Source of the DNA: JBELHO01 sp042091375
GTDB taxonomy: Bacteria > Pseudomonadota > Gammaproteobacteria > Enterobacterales > Alteromonadaceae
DNA length: 64,000 nucleotides
Assembly (NCBI GenBank): GCA_042091375.1
Contig: JBELHO010000006.1
Coordinates: forward strand, 62,001 to 126,000
Reading direction: 5' to 3'
Part shown: positions 1 through 8,678 of the stretch, one piece after another
Position numbering within the stretch: the first letter of the stretch is position 1
How the letters are laid out: each line of letters begins with the position of its first letter
Translations under genes and position numbers: made by a program
The notes under the pieces: generated by a model
What the model was told of the DNA's origin: nothing
The model's database searches: none
Seen by the model: the letters and a program-made list of their open reading frames with translations, nothing else

Positions 1-1104
1 CATATTGGCGCCAATGATAAACATAAAGCAGGCCAAGCGTTTCAAAGCGCTATGCTATTAAGTTTCGCCTTATCAATATTACTAGCCATCCTATGTTTTA
101 TTTATGCCTATTCATTAACACAGTGGTTTGGCTTAAGTAATGAAACGCAAACATTAGCTGTAACATTCATTCGCTGGATTTGTGTTTTTAGCCCTATTTA
201 CTCAATTAACATTATTATTGCCGGCTCTTTAAGAGCTGGTGGCGATGCGCTTCATCCTTTAATACTTGCAATGGTAAGCAGTGTTGGTAACGGTTTAGGC
301 TGTTATGCATTTAGTACTGGAAGTTTTGGCGCGCCGAGTTTGGGTGTTGAAGGCTTAGTGATTGGTGGTGTTTTTGGTTCGCTAATATCACTATTTTTTT
401 ATGTCTTAATGTGGCGTAAAAATAGGCTCCTGTTGCCATTTCCTAAACAAACTCAGTACCGTAAAAAAACCTTAACGTTGATACGAATAGGTATGCCAAG
501 TGCAATTGAGCAAAGCTTTATTCAAGTTGGCTTTCTTATATTTACTATTGCGGTTGCAAGTTACGGCGTAGATGTATTAGCTGCCTATGGCCTAGGGTTA
601 AATGTTTTAACCTTATTACTGATCACATCGCTGGCTTTTTCAATGTCAGGTGCTGTTGCTGTTGGTCAGTATTTAGGGCGAAATGAGCCAGAAAAGGCCT
701 ACCAACAAGGTTGGGCCGCATGGCGTATTTGCGTTATTTTTATGACGGTATTTGGGGTTTTGTTTTTCTTATTTAACCATCAAATAGCCACATGGTTAAC
801 TGACGATATCCTTGTACAACAATACACCGCTAAATTTTTAATTATTGTGGCGTTTTCGATGCCGCTAATTGCGACTGACTTTACCATCGGCGGCGCTATC
901 AGAGGCGCAGGCGATACAACCTATCCACTTAAAGTGTCGTTAGCGACGATGGTACTGGTTAGAATTATCTTACCTTTCGTGTTTATCTCGCTAGATTTTT
1001 CATACCTGAGCTTGTTTTTATTAACTGCCTGCGACTTTTTAGTTAAAGCGTTTTTTATGACCTATTACTTTCGTTCAAAACGTTGGATGTATACAAAAAT
1101 ATAA
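1..1104 (+). CDS. MATE family multidrug efflux transporter (5' end outside window)
   Basis: Polytopic inner-membrane antiporter of the MATE family, which exports cationic drugs or metabolites in exchange for Na+ or H+. The frame is open from base 1: 17 residues precede the first internal Met at base 52, so the start lies upstream. The visible 367 residues hold about nine or ten hydrophobic helices. They include two similar stretches, SLRAGGDALHPL and AIRGAGDTTYPL, one in each half of the protein as expected for the pseudo-twofold MATE fold. Family members are about 450 residues, so some 90 N-terminal residues are missing. It is followed by a 184-bp gap and then fadH. The substrate cannot be told from sequence. 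Confidence 0.88.
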   Translation, partial: HIGANDKHKAGQAFQSAMLLSFALSILLAILCFIYAYSLTQWFGLSNETQTLAVTFIRWICVFSPIYSINIIIAGSLRAGGDALHPLILAMVSSVGNGLGCYAFSTGSFGAPSLGVEGLVIGGVFGSLISLFFYVLMWRKNRLLLPFPKQTQYRKKTLTLIRIGMPSAIEQSFIQVGFLIFTIAVASYGVDVLAAYGLGLNVLTLLLITSLAFSMSGAVAVGQYLGRNEPEKAYQQGWAAWRICVIFMTVFGVLFFLFNHQIATWLTDDILVQQYTAKFLIIVAFSMPLIATDFTIGGAIRGAGDTTYPLKVSLATMVLVRIILPFVFISLDFSYLSLFLLTACDFLVKAFFMTYYFRSKRWMYTKI

Positions 1105-1194
1105 ATGCCCTTTATCTACTATGAACCATAGCCATATATTGCGAGTATTAACGAGCGGTTCTTTAAGACGTTAATGTTAGAAATCAAGTCAAAT

Positions 1195-1226
1195 CTTAAG
1201 TTCGAACTTTAAATTTGAACTTTAAG
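1195..1226. promoter_or_regulatory. Palindromic operator-like site upstream of fadH
   Basis: AAGTTCGAACTT at 1198-1209 is a perfect 12-bp palindrome. It is followed at once by a second GAACTTTAA copy, so the block begins CTTAAG and ends TTTAAG. It lies about 60-90 bp before the fadH start, where an operator would be expected. It does not match the FadR-type boxes seen elsewhere in this window. The binding protein is unknown and function is inferred only from symmetry and position. Confidence 0.3.
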
Positions 1227-1288
1227 TATTTTTATTTACCAAAAAATATCTTATAGTGATTCCATAACAAATAAAAAAGAATCACGCT

Positions 1289-3307
1289 ATGACCTACCCT
1301 AAACTTTTAAGTCCATTAAACCTAGGTTTCACTACATTAAAGAATCGAACATTAATGGGGTCAATGCACACTAACCTCGAAGAAACACCAGGAGGTTTTG
1401 AACGTTTGGCTGCTTTTTATAGCGAGCGAGTTGATGGCGGTGTTGGTTTAATTGTTACTGGCGGTATTGGCCCTAATCCTGAAGGCGCTGTTGCTAAAGG
1501 CGCAGCCCTTATGGTTAGTGAGCAAGATGTTGCCCATCATAAAGTCATTACCAAAGCCGTACATCAAAAAGGCGGCAAAATCTGTATGCAGATATTACAT
1601 GCAGGTCGTTATGCTTATAACCCTGACTTAGTCGCGCCAAGTGCCATTAAAGCGCCAATCAACCTTTTTCCTCCTCGCGAATTAAGTGAAAACGAAATTA
1701 ACCAACAAATTCAAGACTTTGTTCAATGTGCCAAGCTTGCTCAACAAGCAGGTTATGATGGTGTTGAGATCATGGGCTCTGAAGGTTACTTACTGAATCA
1801 ATTTATAGTTAAACACACCAATCAAAGAACCGATGCGTGGGGCGGCAGCTACGAAAACCGCATTCGTTTTCCACTGGAGATTATTAAACAAATAAGAGCT
1901 GCTGTTGGCCAAGCATTTATTCTTATTTACCGTTTGTCGATGTTAGATTTAGTTGAAAATGGCAGCTCACAATCCGAAGTTATTCAACTTGCTAAGGCTG
2001 TTGAGGATGCTGGCGCCACCATAATTAATACCGGCATTGGCTGGCATGAAGCCAGAATTCCTACCATAGCAACGTCAGTCCCTAGAGCGTTATTTTCAAA
2101 TTTATCTAAGCAAATTAAACAACAGGTAGCTATTCCTGTGATCACCAGCAATCGTATTAATACACCTGAGGTTGCCGAGCAACTACTAGCCGATGAATGT
2201 GCCGATATGGTGTCAATGGCGCGCCCTTTTCTTGCCGACTCTGAATTTGTGAATAAAGCACAAGCGAATAACAGTCAAGCAATTAATACCTGTATTGCCT
2301 GTAACCAAGCATGTTTAGATCATACCTTTGATGGAAAAATATCTTCTTGTTTGGTAAACCCAAGAGCTGCCAATGAAACCTTACTAAATTTTTTACCGGT
2401 AAAAACGCCTAAAAAAATAGCCGTTGTTGGTGCGGGCCCAGCTGGTATGGCATTTGCCACTTACGCTGCAGAAAAAGGTCACCAAGTCACGTTATTTGAT
2501 AAACAAACAAAGATTGGTGGTCAGTTCAATTTAGCCAGACAAATACCAGGCAAAGAAGAGTTTAATGAAACACTTCGCTACTTTGCCAAGCAACTAAGCC
2601 ACCTAAACGTAAATTTACAGCTAGGTGTTGAAGCAACAATTGATCATTTAGCGTCATATGAGGAGGTTATCTTGGCGACTGGCATTATCCCTCGTACACC
2701 CGAAATAGAAGGCATTAATCATCCTAAAGTGCTCAGTTATGTTGATGTGCTAAATAAGTCGGTCACCGTTGGTAAATCAGTTGCGCTCATTGGTGCAGGA
2801 GGTATTGGCTTTGACGTAGCTGAATATTTAAGTCACCAAGGTGAATCGCTTACCCTGAATAAAACCTTATACGCTAAAGAATGGGGCATAGATTTAGCGA
2901 ATGATAAACGTGGCGGGTTAACAGAAAAACAAATAGTGCCAAGTTCTAGAGAAATTTATTTATTACAAAGAAAGGCGTCAAAAGTTGGTGAAAATTTAGG
3001 TAAAACTACTGGCTGGATACATCGTGCAAGCTTGAAGCACAAAAACGTAAAAATGCTTGCGAATGTGCAATATCAACGTATTGATGATCAAGGTTTACAT
3101 ATTGCTATCGACGGAAAAAAGCAAGTTTTAACGGTAGACCATGTCGTATTGTGCGCAGGTCAATTACCCAATAAAGCTTTATTTAATCAACTACAACAAG
3201 CTAACTTAACAGCGAATCTTCATACTATTGGTGGTGCCGATGTTGCAGCAGAGCTTGATGCCAAGCGCGCCATTAATCAAGCGGCATGGTTAGCTGCTGA
3301 TATTTAG
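1289..3307 (+). CDS. fadH: 2,4-dienoyl-CoA reductase (NADPH)
   Basis: Reduces 2,4-dienoyl-CoA made during beta-oxidation of polyunsaturated fatty acids to 3-enoyl-CoA, using NADPH, FMN, FAD and a 4Fe-4S cluster. At 672 residues it has the same length as the E. coli enzyme and aligns along it. An old-yellow-enzyme TIM barrel spans about 1-330. The probable active-site residues are Tyr167 (GSEGYLLN) and His253 (GIGWHEARIP). Cluster cysteines are 335, 338, 342 and 354 (CIACNQAC...SSCLVNP). A GAGPAG nucleotide-binding loop lies at 381-386, followed by a second GAGGIG Rossmann motif. Two genes follow closely (37-bp and 4-bp gaps), suggesting one transcript. Such an enzyme suits a marine bacterium that meets polyunsaturated lipids. 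Confidence 0.95.
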   Translation: MTYPKLLSPLNLGFTTLKNRTLMGSMHTNLEETPGGFERLAAFYSERVDGGVGLIVTGGIGPNPEGAVAKGAALMVSEQDVAHHKVITKAVHQKGGKICMQILHAGRYAYNPDLVAPSAIKAPINLFPPRELSENEINQQIQDFVQCAKLAQQAGYDGVEIMGSEGYLLNQFIVKHTNQRTDAWGGSYENRIRFPLEIIKQIRAAVGQAFILIYRLSMLDLVENGSSQSEVIQLAKAVEDAGATIINTGIGWHEARIPTIATSVPRALFSNLSKQIKQQVAIPVITSNRINTPEVAEQLLADECADMVSMARPFLADSEFVNKAQANNSQAINTCIACNQACLDHTFDGKISSCLVNPRAANETLLNFLPVKTPKKIAVVGAGPAGMAFATYAAEKGHQVTLFDKQTKIGGQFNLARQIPGKEEFNETLRYFAKQLSHLNVNLQLGVEATIDHLASYEEVILATGIIPRTPEIEGINHPKVLSYVDVLNKSVTVGKSVALIGAGGIGFDVAEYLSHQGESLTLNKTLYAKEWGIDLANDKRGGLTEKQIVPSSREIYLLQRKASKVGENLGKTTGWIHRASLKHKNVKMLANVQYQRIDDQGLHIAIDGKKQVLTVDHVVLCAGQLPNKALFNQLQQANLTANLHTIGGADVAAELDAKRAINQAAWLAADI

Positions 3308-3344
3308 TATTTCAAGTAAAAAGCGAAGTTAAAGGTTTATTCCT

Positions 3345-3863
3345 ATGTATGACATTGTAATGATTGGCAGTAGTATTTTTGAGTTTTGGCAGCAGCCAAA
3401 ATTTGACAAACTCATCGCCAAAAACTGTGCAATAAGAAGTACACAAACCAAAGATTGGTTAGATAAAAACTATGATAATTGGCCGGCATCGAGCCATATG
3501 CTAATTTATTGCGGTAGTAACGACCTTATATTTGGCAATACGCCAAAGCAAATAACCCGTAACGTTTGTGCCCTACTCGATAAGCTATCAGCTAAGTTTC
3601 CGAATACTCGTTTAGGGTATTTCTCCATTATGCAATGCCCGCAAAAAACTGAAGCAAGGCAGTTCGACGTCATTAAACAAATCAACAATGAAATCAATGC
3701 CTATTGCGCTCATCAATACGACTTTTTTAATTTTAATGATTTTATTGAAAATGATCCCAAATGGTTTGTCGATGACGGCCTACATTTAACCGCGCAAGCG
3801 TATCAAATGTTAACGAGAAAATTATCGCCCGTACTTTCCAAATGGGTAAACACGACGAGGTAA
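3345..3863 (+). CDS. Small SGNH/GDSL-type hydrolase
   Basis: Probable cytoplasmic esterase or lipase of the SGNH hydrolase superfamily, 172 residues with no signal peptide. Block I is IGSSIFEFW (residues 7-15) with the candidate nucleophile Ser9 or Ser10. Block III is GSND (57-60), with Asn59 as oxyanion-hole residue. Block V is DGLH (144-147), supplying the Asp144-His147 pair. All the catalytic blocks are therefore present. It sits between fadH and an SDR gene, four bases before the latter, so it is probably co-transcribed and may act on an ester or thioester intermediate. The substrate is unknown. Confidence 0.8.
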   Translation: MYDIVMIGSSIFEFWQQPKFDKLIAKNCAIRSTQTKDWLDKNYDNWPASSHMLIYCGSNDLIFGNTPKQITRNVCALLDKLSAKFPNTRLGYFSIMQCPQKTEARQFDVIKQINNEINAYCAHQYDFFNFNDFIENDPKWFVDDGLHLTAQAYQMLTRKLSPVLSKWVNTTR

Positions 3864-3867
3864 ACCA

Positions 3868-4686
3868 ATGAAAATAGAAAGCTTATTCTCTGTTAAAGGC
3901 AAAATAGCCATAGTAACAGGAGGCTCTCGCGGTATTGGCGAGATGATCACTAAAGGTTTAGTCGAAAATGGTGTAAAAACGTATATCACAGCCAGAAACA
4001 GCGAAGAGCTAATAAAAACTGCTAAGCAGCTGTCAACATTGCCTGATGCCGCACAATGTATTCATGTGGTTGCTGACTTATCGAGTTATGAAGGGGTTTG
4101 CCAGTTCGCAAATTATATTAAAAAGCAGGAAACGCATATTGATATTTTAGTGAATAATGCAGGTGTTGCTTGGGGAGAGGCATTTCCTTCCTTTCCTGAA
4201 CAAGCCTGGGATAAAGTAATGGACGTGAATGCCAAAGCACCGTTTTTTCTGATCCAACAATTGCTTGAGCTATTAACCAAAGCCGGCAAAGAAAACGCAC
4301 CAGCTCGGGTGATAAATATTGCCTCTATTAATGCCTTGAGTCACCCTAGAATGACCAATTACTCTTACGCAGCAAGTAAAGCGGCAGTCGTGCAAATGAC
4401 CCGTCATTTAGCGGGTGATTTAGTAAAAAAACACATTAATATTAATGCGATTGCGCCAGGTTTTTTCTTAAGCAAAATGACTAAGTTCTCAGTTGAAAAT
4501 AAAGACGAAACGACGTTTGCTCAACAAATGGTGCCCATGGAACGTTTAGGCAATGAAGATGATATTGCAGGCAGCGTGATTTATTTATGCTCTAAAGCCG
4601 CTGCTTGGATGACAGGACATACCTTAGTGCTTGATGGTGGCGTTATCGCTAGTAGTGGTTATGGTGATTACAAAGCATTTGTTTGA
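3868..4686 (+). CDS. SDR family oxidoreductase, RhlG/3-ketoacyl reductase-like
   Basis: Classical short-chain dehydrogenase/reductase of 272 residues. The cofactor loop TGGSRGIG is at 17-24. NNAG is at 96-99, and the catalytic Ser153, Tyr167 and Lys171 (YAASK) are all present. An Arg after the glycine loop (TARN) favours NADPH. Similarity is strongest to the RhlG branch, beta-ketoacyl reductases first linked to rhamnolipid or polyhydroxyalkanoate precursors; that comparison is from memory. It ends the fadH operon. The likely substrate is a 3-oxoacyl or related carbonyl thioester, but SDR specificity cannot be read from sequence. Confidence 0.85.
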   Translation: MKIESLFSVKGKIAIVTGGSRGIGEMITKGLVENGVKTYITARNSEELIKTAKQLSTLPDAAQCIHVVADLSSYEGVCQFANYIKKQETHIDILVNNAGVAWGEAFPSFPEQAWDKVMDVNAKAPFFLIQQLLELLTKAGKENAPARVINIASINALSHPRMTNYSYAASKAAVVQMTRHLAGDLVKKHININAIAPGFFLSKMTKFSVENKDETTFAQQMVPMERLGNEDDIAGSVIYLCSKAAAWMTGHTLVLDGGVIASSGYGDYKAFV

Positions 4687-4726
4687 CAGACATGCTTTAT
4701 TTATAACTTTAACGAGATTAACACAA

Positions 4727-4752
4727 TAGCAAGGAATTCCACTTCCTTGCTA
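4727..4752. terminator. Stem-loop between convergent genes
   Basis: TAGCAAGGAA and TTCCTTGCTA form a perfect 10-bp stem with loop TTCCAC between the convergent SDR and HAD genes. There is no U-run on either side, so it may terminate weakly or protect the 3' ends of both mRNAs. Confidence 0.45.
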
Positions 4753-4777
4753 GATGCTCGAGACAGCATGCGTTGTG

Positions 4778-5791
4778 TTACTTAAAAATAGTTTTCCATT
4801 CGTTTTTCATATCAACTAAATGCCAGCCATTTGTTTTTGCTTGTTTTATACCTTTGCTTAAATGGCCAATATGAGATTTTTTATCATATGCCCATTCACG
4901 CTTTTCGTCAGTATGGTGAATGATCATACTTAGGCTTTCACCTTTCCCGTCACTGGTATATTGCAACATAGGTAAATCACCATCAGAGTTACCAAATGCG
5001 GCAATAGGTCGTTTACCGATATGGCTGTTAATGGAAATCACCTTATTGGCGTTGTTATTATAAAAGTCCATTTCAGCTAGTCTCAAAATAACATTTTTAC
5101 CGTCAACGTTTTCAAAACTTCTTTTCATGGTACTGCCTATGACGCGCTCACTTGGAATACCATAAACGTCTTGAGAAAAAGCGCGAATAAATTCAATGCC
5201 ACCGCCAGAAACAATAAACACTTTAAAATCGTTATCGTGAAGGTAGTTTATCAATTCAAGCATAGGTTGGTATGCCATTTGTGCATAATGCTTTTGATGA
5301 GTTGAATGTTTTGCCTGAGCTAACCATTGCTGAACAATACTGGCATATTCTTCGTTAGTCATGCCGGCATTGGCTGCCATCACTATGGCAGTGATAGCAC
5401 TTTCTCCTCCACTTAAAGCGCCTTTAATATCGCCTTTTAATAACTTAGAAAATGGTTGTTGGGTTTGCCATTCAGGGTGTTGTGGTGCGAGTGCAAAGAT
5501 ACGTTCAATCGCAAAAACTAGTTGCGTATAAAGTGGCTGCTCTGCCCACAATGTACCGTCATTATCAAAAACAGCAATACGATCTTCAGCCTTTACAAAA
5601 CTACTTGCGTTTTTATCGGTAACCTTAGTAACAAAATTAACAATCACTTTTTTACTGCTGCGATCATGCCATGAAGATAAGATAGATGTATCAGATGTTG
5701 AAGCAACACTTAATGAGCTTATAGATAACGTCAACAATGCTCCACTAATGATCATTATATTGATTAGTACACGCTTGAATTTATTTTTCAT
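4778..5791 (-). CDS. Exported HAD-superfamily phosphatase
   Basis: HAD hydrolase of 337 residues, probably a periplasmic phosphomonoesterase. An N-terminal signal peptide is visible: basic start MKNKFKR, a hydrophobic core, and likely cleavage after SVA near residue 30. HAD motif I is FDNDGT with Asp76 as nucleophile and Asp78 as general acid. Motif II is in VSGGG, and motif IV is GNSDGD with its paired acidic residues. The large insert between motifs I and II acts as a cap. It resembles the phosphoserine-phosphatase-like exported HAD proteins. It has its own strong ribosome site (AAGGA) and stands alone between terminators. The substrate is unknown. Confidence 0.85.
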   Translation of the reverse strand: MKNKFKRVLINIMIISGALLTLSISSLSVASTSDTSILSSWHDRSSKKVIVNFVTKVTDKNASSFVKAEDRIAVFDNDGTLWAEQPLYTQLVFAIERIFALAPQHPEWQTQQPFSKLLKGDIKGALSGGESAITAIVMAANAGMTNEEYASIVQQWLAQAKHSTHQKHYAQMAYQPMLELINYLHDNDFKVFIVSGGGIEFIRAFSQDVYGIPSERVIGSTMKRSFENVDGKNVILRLAEMDFYNNNANKVISINSHIGKRPIAAFGNSDGDLPMLQYTSDGKGESLSMIIHHTDEKREWAYDKKSHIGHLSKGIKQAKTNGWHLVDMKNEWKTIFK

Positions 5792-5842
5792 TGCCTATCC
5801 TTTTATGCTTTATTTTTATTTCTTATGTTTTTCCGTATAAAC

Positions 5843-5886
5843 AAAAAAAGGTATAAACCTGCAATTAAGCCGTTTATACCTTTTTT
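5843..5886 (-). terminator. Rho-independent terminator after the thiolase gene
   Basis: GGTATAAAC (5850-5858) pairs with GTTTATACC (5872-5880), flanked by A7 on the left and T6 on the right. On the minus strand this gives a stem followed by a U-tract, 17 bases after the thiolase stop codon. The symmetric flanks could let it stop transcription in both directions. Confidence 0.85.
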
Positions 5887-5902
5887 CTAAAGTGCGACCC
5901 GA

Positions 5903-7081
5903 CTAAAGTACTTCAAATAAACCTGCAGCACCCATACCGCCACCAACACACATAGTAACGACGGCATATTTAGCACCACGGCGCTTACCTTCAATAAGTG
6001 CATGCCCAACCATTCTTGCACCACTCATACCATAAGGATGACCAATTGAAATAGCACCACCGCTAACGTTTAGCTTTTCCATTGGGATTTTTAACGTATC
6101 AGCACAATAAAGCACTTGTACTGCAAACGCTTCATTAAGCTCAAATAAGCCAATATCATCAACCGTTAAGCCATGTTGTTTAAGTAGTTTAGGTACAGCG
6201 TATATTGGACCAATACCCATTTCATCTGGTTCACACCCTGCAACAGCTATCCCCATATAACGACCTAATGGAGATAAGCCTCGTTGTTCAGCAAGCTTTG
6301 CTTCCATTAATACCGACGCTGAAGCGCCATCAGATAATTGACTCGCATTGCCTGCGGTAATACAGCCACCTTCAATTACTGTTCTTAAGTTAGTAAGGCT
6401 ATCTATGGTTGTCGCACGAATACCTTCGTCACCCGATAAAGTGACTTCATGGTAAGAAACTTCTTTGGTCTCTTTGTCCATCACAGCTTTTGTTGTGGTC
6501 ATTGGCACAATTTCTTTATCGTAATAACCCGCTTCTGCTGCAGCTGCCGTACGTTGCTGACTTAATAAACCATATTCGTCTTGACGTTCGCGACTAACAT
6601 TGTAACGCTGTGCGACAATCTCAGCCGTTTGTAACATCGGCATATAAATATCTTTATGAACAGCCACTAAGTTTTTATCAACCGCTAAATGGGTATTCAT
6701 ATGTTCATTTTGAACTAATGAAATTGATTCAATACCTGCACCTATAGCGACATCCATACCATCATGAACAATCTGTTTTGCTGCGGTGGCAATCGCCATT
6801 AAACCAGAAGAACATTGTCTGTCTAAGGTCATTCCGCTTACAGTAACGGGTAAACCGCCCGCTAAAGCAGCTTGACGACCAATATTCATGCTCGTTGTGC
6901 CTTGTTGCATTGCACAACCCATGATGACATCTTCTACTTCTGCGCCTTCTATACCTGCTCTTTCTAAAGCATGTTTAATAGCGTGACCACCTAAAGTAGG
7001 TGCATTAGTTATATTAAAAGCACCGCGATAAGCTTTACCAATTGGCGTTCTTGCTGTTGATACTATGACTGCGTCTCTCAT
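5903..7081 (-). CDS. Acetyl-CoA acyltransferase (thiolase)
   Basis: Degradative thiolase that cleaves 3-ketoacyl-CoA with CoA to release acetyl-CoA, 392 residues and complete. Cys90 (DRQCSSG) is the acyl-accepting nucleophile. His348 (GHPYGMSG) and Cys378 (CVGGGMGAAG) complete the active site, and the C-terminal GLFEVL is typical. It is the last gene of a minus-strand set: ligase, MaoC hydratase, SDR, thiolase. The gap to the SDR is 11 bp, with a GGAG ribosome site. Position makes it the last step of the chain shortened here. Biosynthetic acetoacetyl-CoA thiolase activity cannot be excluded by sequence. Confidence 0.92.
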   Translation of the reverse strand: MRDAVIVSTARTPIGKAYRGAFNITNAPTLGGHAIKHALERAGIEGAEVEDVIMGCAMQQGTTSMNIGRQAALAGGLPVTVSGMTLDRQCSSGLMAIATAAKQIVHDGMDVAIGAGIESISLVQNEHMNTHLAVDKNLVAVHKDIYMPMLQTAEIVAQRYNVSRERQDEYGLLSQQRTAAAAEAGYYDKEIVPMTTTKAVMDKETKEVSYHEVTLSGDEGIRATTIDSLTNLRTVIEGGCITAGNASQLSDGASASVLMEAKLAEQRGLSPLGRYMGIAVAGCEPDEMGIGPIYAVPKLLKQHGLTVDDIGLFELNEAFAVQVLYCADTLKIPMEKLNVSGGAISIGHPYGMSGARMVGHALIEGKRRGAKYAVVTMCVGGGMGAAGLFEVL

Positions 7082-7092
7082 TTCAAAAACTC

Positions 7093-8013
7093 CTATTTAG
7101 CTGCTAAATCAATACCAAGGAATGCTGCCGCTTGAGCAACGTATTTATTAGTTTGCATCCAACCCGCTTTTAACTCTTGGCTGTTAGATTCATCTTCCAA
7201 TTGTTCCCATTTAGCTAAAATATTTTCTGGTGTCTGTTGCTCTGGCGATAAATAAATACCGTCAGTTTCTTTAATTACAGCGCGAGCATAAACACCTGCA
7301 CCACAACCTAAAATAGCGCGATTCGGCGCCTCTTTTGCAACTAACGCCAATAAGCCAGCAGTAACTGAACCTACCGTCATCATGTCAAGTACGCGTTGAT
7401 CATCAATGAGACCTTCTGTCATCGCTGTATTAGCGGTTGGCGATAAACAGTTCACTTTAATGCCGTATTTTTCGCCTTCAATACATAAGGTATTCATTAA
7501 ACCTGCAACGCCCATTTTAGCGGCACCATAGTTTGCTTGACCAAAGTTACCATACAAGCCTGAAGACGATGTTGTCATTACAATACGACCATAGCCTTGT
7601 TCTTTCATAATTGCCCAGACTGCTTTACTACAATTTGCCGAGCCTATTAGGTGAACATCAACAACTAGTTTAAAGTCTTCAATTGGCATATTACCAAATG
7701 ACTTATCACGTAAAATGCCAGCGTTATTCACTAAAATATCAACACGGCCCCACTTTTCCATGGTTTGCTCTACTAATGCTTTTACTTGTTCCATATCAGC
7801 AACGTTAGCACCATTAGCGATCGCTTCACCGCCAGCAGCTTCAATTTCAGCGACAACCGCAAGAGAGCCTGCAGATAAAGAACCATCTTTAGCGCCTAAA
7901 TCATTAACGACAACTTTTGCGCCTCTTGCTGCTAACGCAAGTGCATGAGAACGACCTAAACCTGCGCCGGCACCTGTAACGATAGCCACTTGGCCTTGAT
8001 AATTTACTGACAT
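7093..8013 (-). CDS. SDR dehydrogenase resembling the MFE-2 3-hydroxyacyl-CoA dehydrogenase domain
   Basis: SDR protein of 306 residues, longer than the 250-270 typical of the family. TGAGAGLG is at 13-20, Asp38 (VVVNDLG) marks NAD preference, and NNAG is at 96-99. The catalytic Ser near 149-151, Tyr162 and Lys166 are present. The motifs resemble the N-terminal domain of peroxisomal multifunctional enzyme type 2, which oxidises (3R)-hydroxyacyl-CoA. Pairing with the MaoC hydratase upstream fits that reaction, because hydratase-2 enzymes make the R isomer. The extra C-terminal part (about 250-306) has no motif I recognise. The R-specific role is an inference from family and neighbours. Confidence 0.85.
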   Translation of the reverse strand: MSVNYQGQVAIVTGAGAGLGRSHALALAARGAKVVVNDLGAKDGSLSAGSLAVVAEIEAAGGEAIANGANVADMEQVKALVEQTMEKWGRVDILVNNAGILRDKSFGNMPIEDFKLVVDVHLIGSANCSKAVWAIMKEQGYGRIVMTTSSSGLYGNFGQANYGAAKMGVAGLMNTLCIEGEKYGIKVNCLSPTANTAMTEGLIDDQRVLDMMTVGSVTAGLLALVAKEAPNRAILGCGAGVYARAVIKETDGIYLSPEQQTPENILAKWEQLEDESNSQELKAGWMQTNKYVAQAAAFLGIDLAAK

Positions 8014-8092
8014 AAAAACCTCTTTTCTTTATTAAATCTTTGCTAGAGAGCATATTAAGCTCTAACGTTACGATGATTCCCAACGCTATACA

Positions 8093-8106
8093 GTCACCTT
8101 GGTGAC
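8093..8106. other. Perfect palindrome between maoC-like and SDR genes
   Basis: GTCACCTTGGTGAC is a 14-bp perfect palindrome in the 139-bp gap of this gene set. It has no U-run. It could be an mRNA hairpin that tunes the downstream SDR and thiolase, or a protein site. Confidence 0.3.
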
Positions 8107-8152
8107 ACCTATTATTTTTGTTAATTTTCTTTTATTGAAATCGTGATAAAAA

Positions 8153-8620
8153 CTATGACTGGCTGATGATCGTCATCGTGAGCCATTGTGCAGTTAAAGC
8201 GGGTTTACTTTCACCTTCGATCTCCACCTCAACATGCCAATTAAAAAGGAATTGACCAGGTCTCTTTTCTGTAAATTCTGTCAAAGACATTTTTCCTCTC
8301 GCTTTACTATTTACTTTTACAGGTTGCAAGAAACGAATTTTTTCAAAGCCATAATTTAATCCCATGGTCATATTTTCAAGCTGCAAGCCTGCCTCATATG
8401 AAATTGCCGAAAGTAAAGACAACGACAAAAATCCATGTGCAATAGTGCCACCGAATGGTGTTTCGGCCGCTTTAACAGGATCAACATGTATAAATTGTTG
8501 GTCATGTGTTGCATCGGCAAATTTATCTATTTGCTCTTGAGTGATGTTAAACCAAGAAGATACGCCGACTTCTTTACCGACATAATCATCAATGTTTTTA
8601 GCGTTAATTGTTATAGCCAT
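8153..8620 (-). CDS. MaoC-family (R)-specific enoyl-CoA hydratase
   Basis: Single hot-dog-fold hydratase of 155 residues that probably adds water to trans-2-enoyl-CoA to give (3R)-hydroxyacyl-CoA. The hydratase-2 motif is complete: DATHDQQFIHVDP with Asp40 and His45 spaced as in PhaJ (Asp31/His36), followed by PFGGTIAHGF with the oxyanion glycine. It lies 58 bp after the ligase gene and before the SDR, which would use its product. It could also supply monomers for polyhydroxyalkanoate, but no synthase is visible in this window. Confidence 0.9.
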   Translation of the reverse strand: MAITINAKNIDDYVGKEVGVSSWFNITQEQIDKFADATHDQQFIHVDPVKAAETPFGGTIAHGFLSLSLLSAISYEAGLQLENMTMGLNYGFEKIRFLQPVKVNSKARGKMSLTEFTEKRPGQFLFNWHVEVEIEGESKPALTAQWLTMTIISQS

Positions 8621-8678
8621 TTAATTGTCTCAGTATTCTTAAAAATAGTCTGGATGGTAGTAACTACATGTAAAACAG

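Noticed and set aside
5903..8620. MaoC, SDR and thiolase set as a polyhydroxyalkanoate synthesis cluster
   Set aside because: No phaC synthase or phasin is present, and the ligase upstream and MFE-2-like SDR favour degradation.
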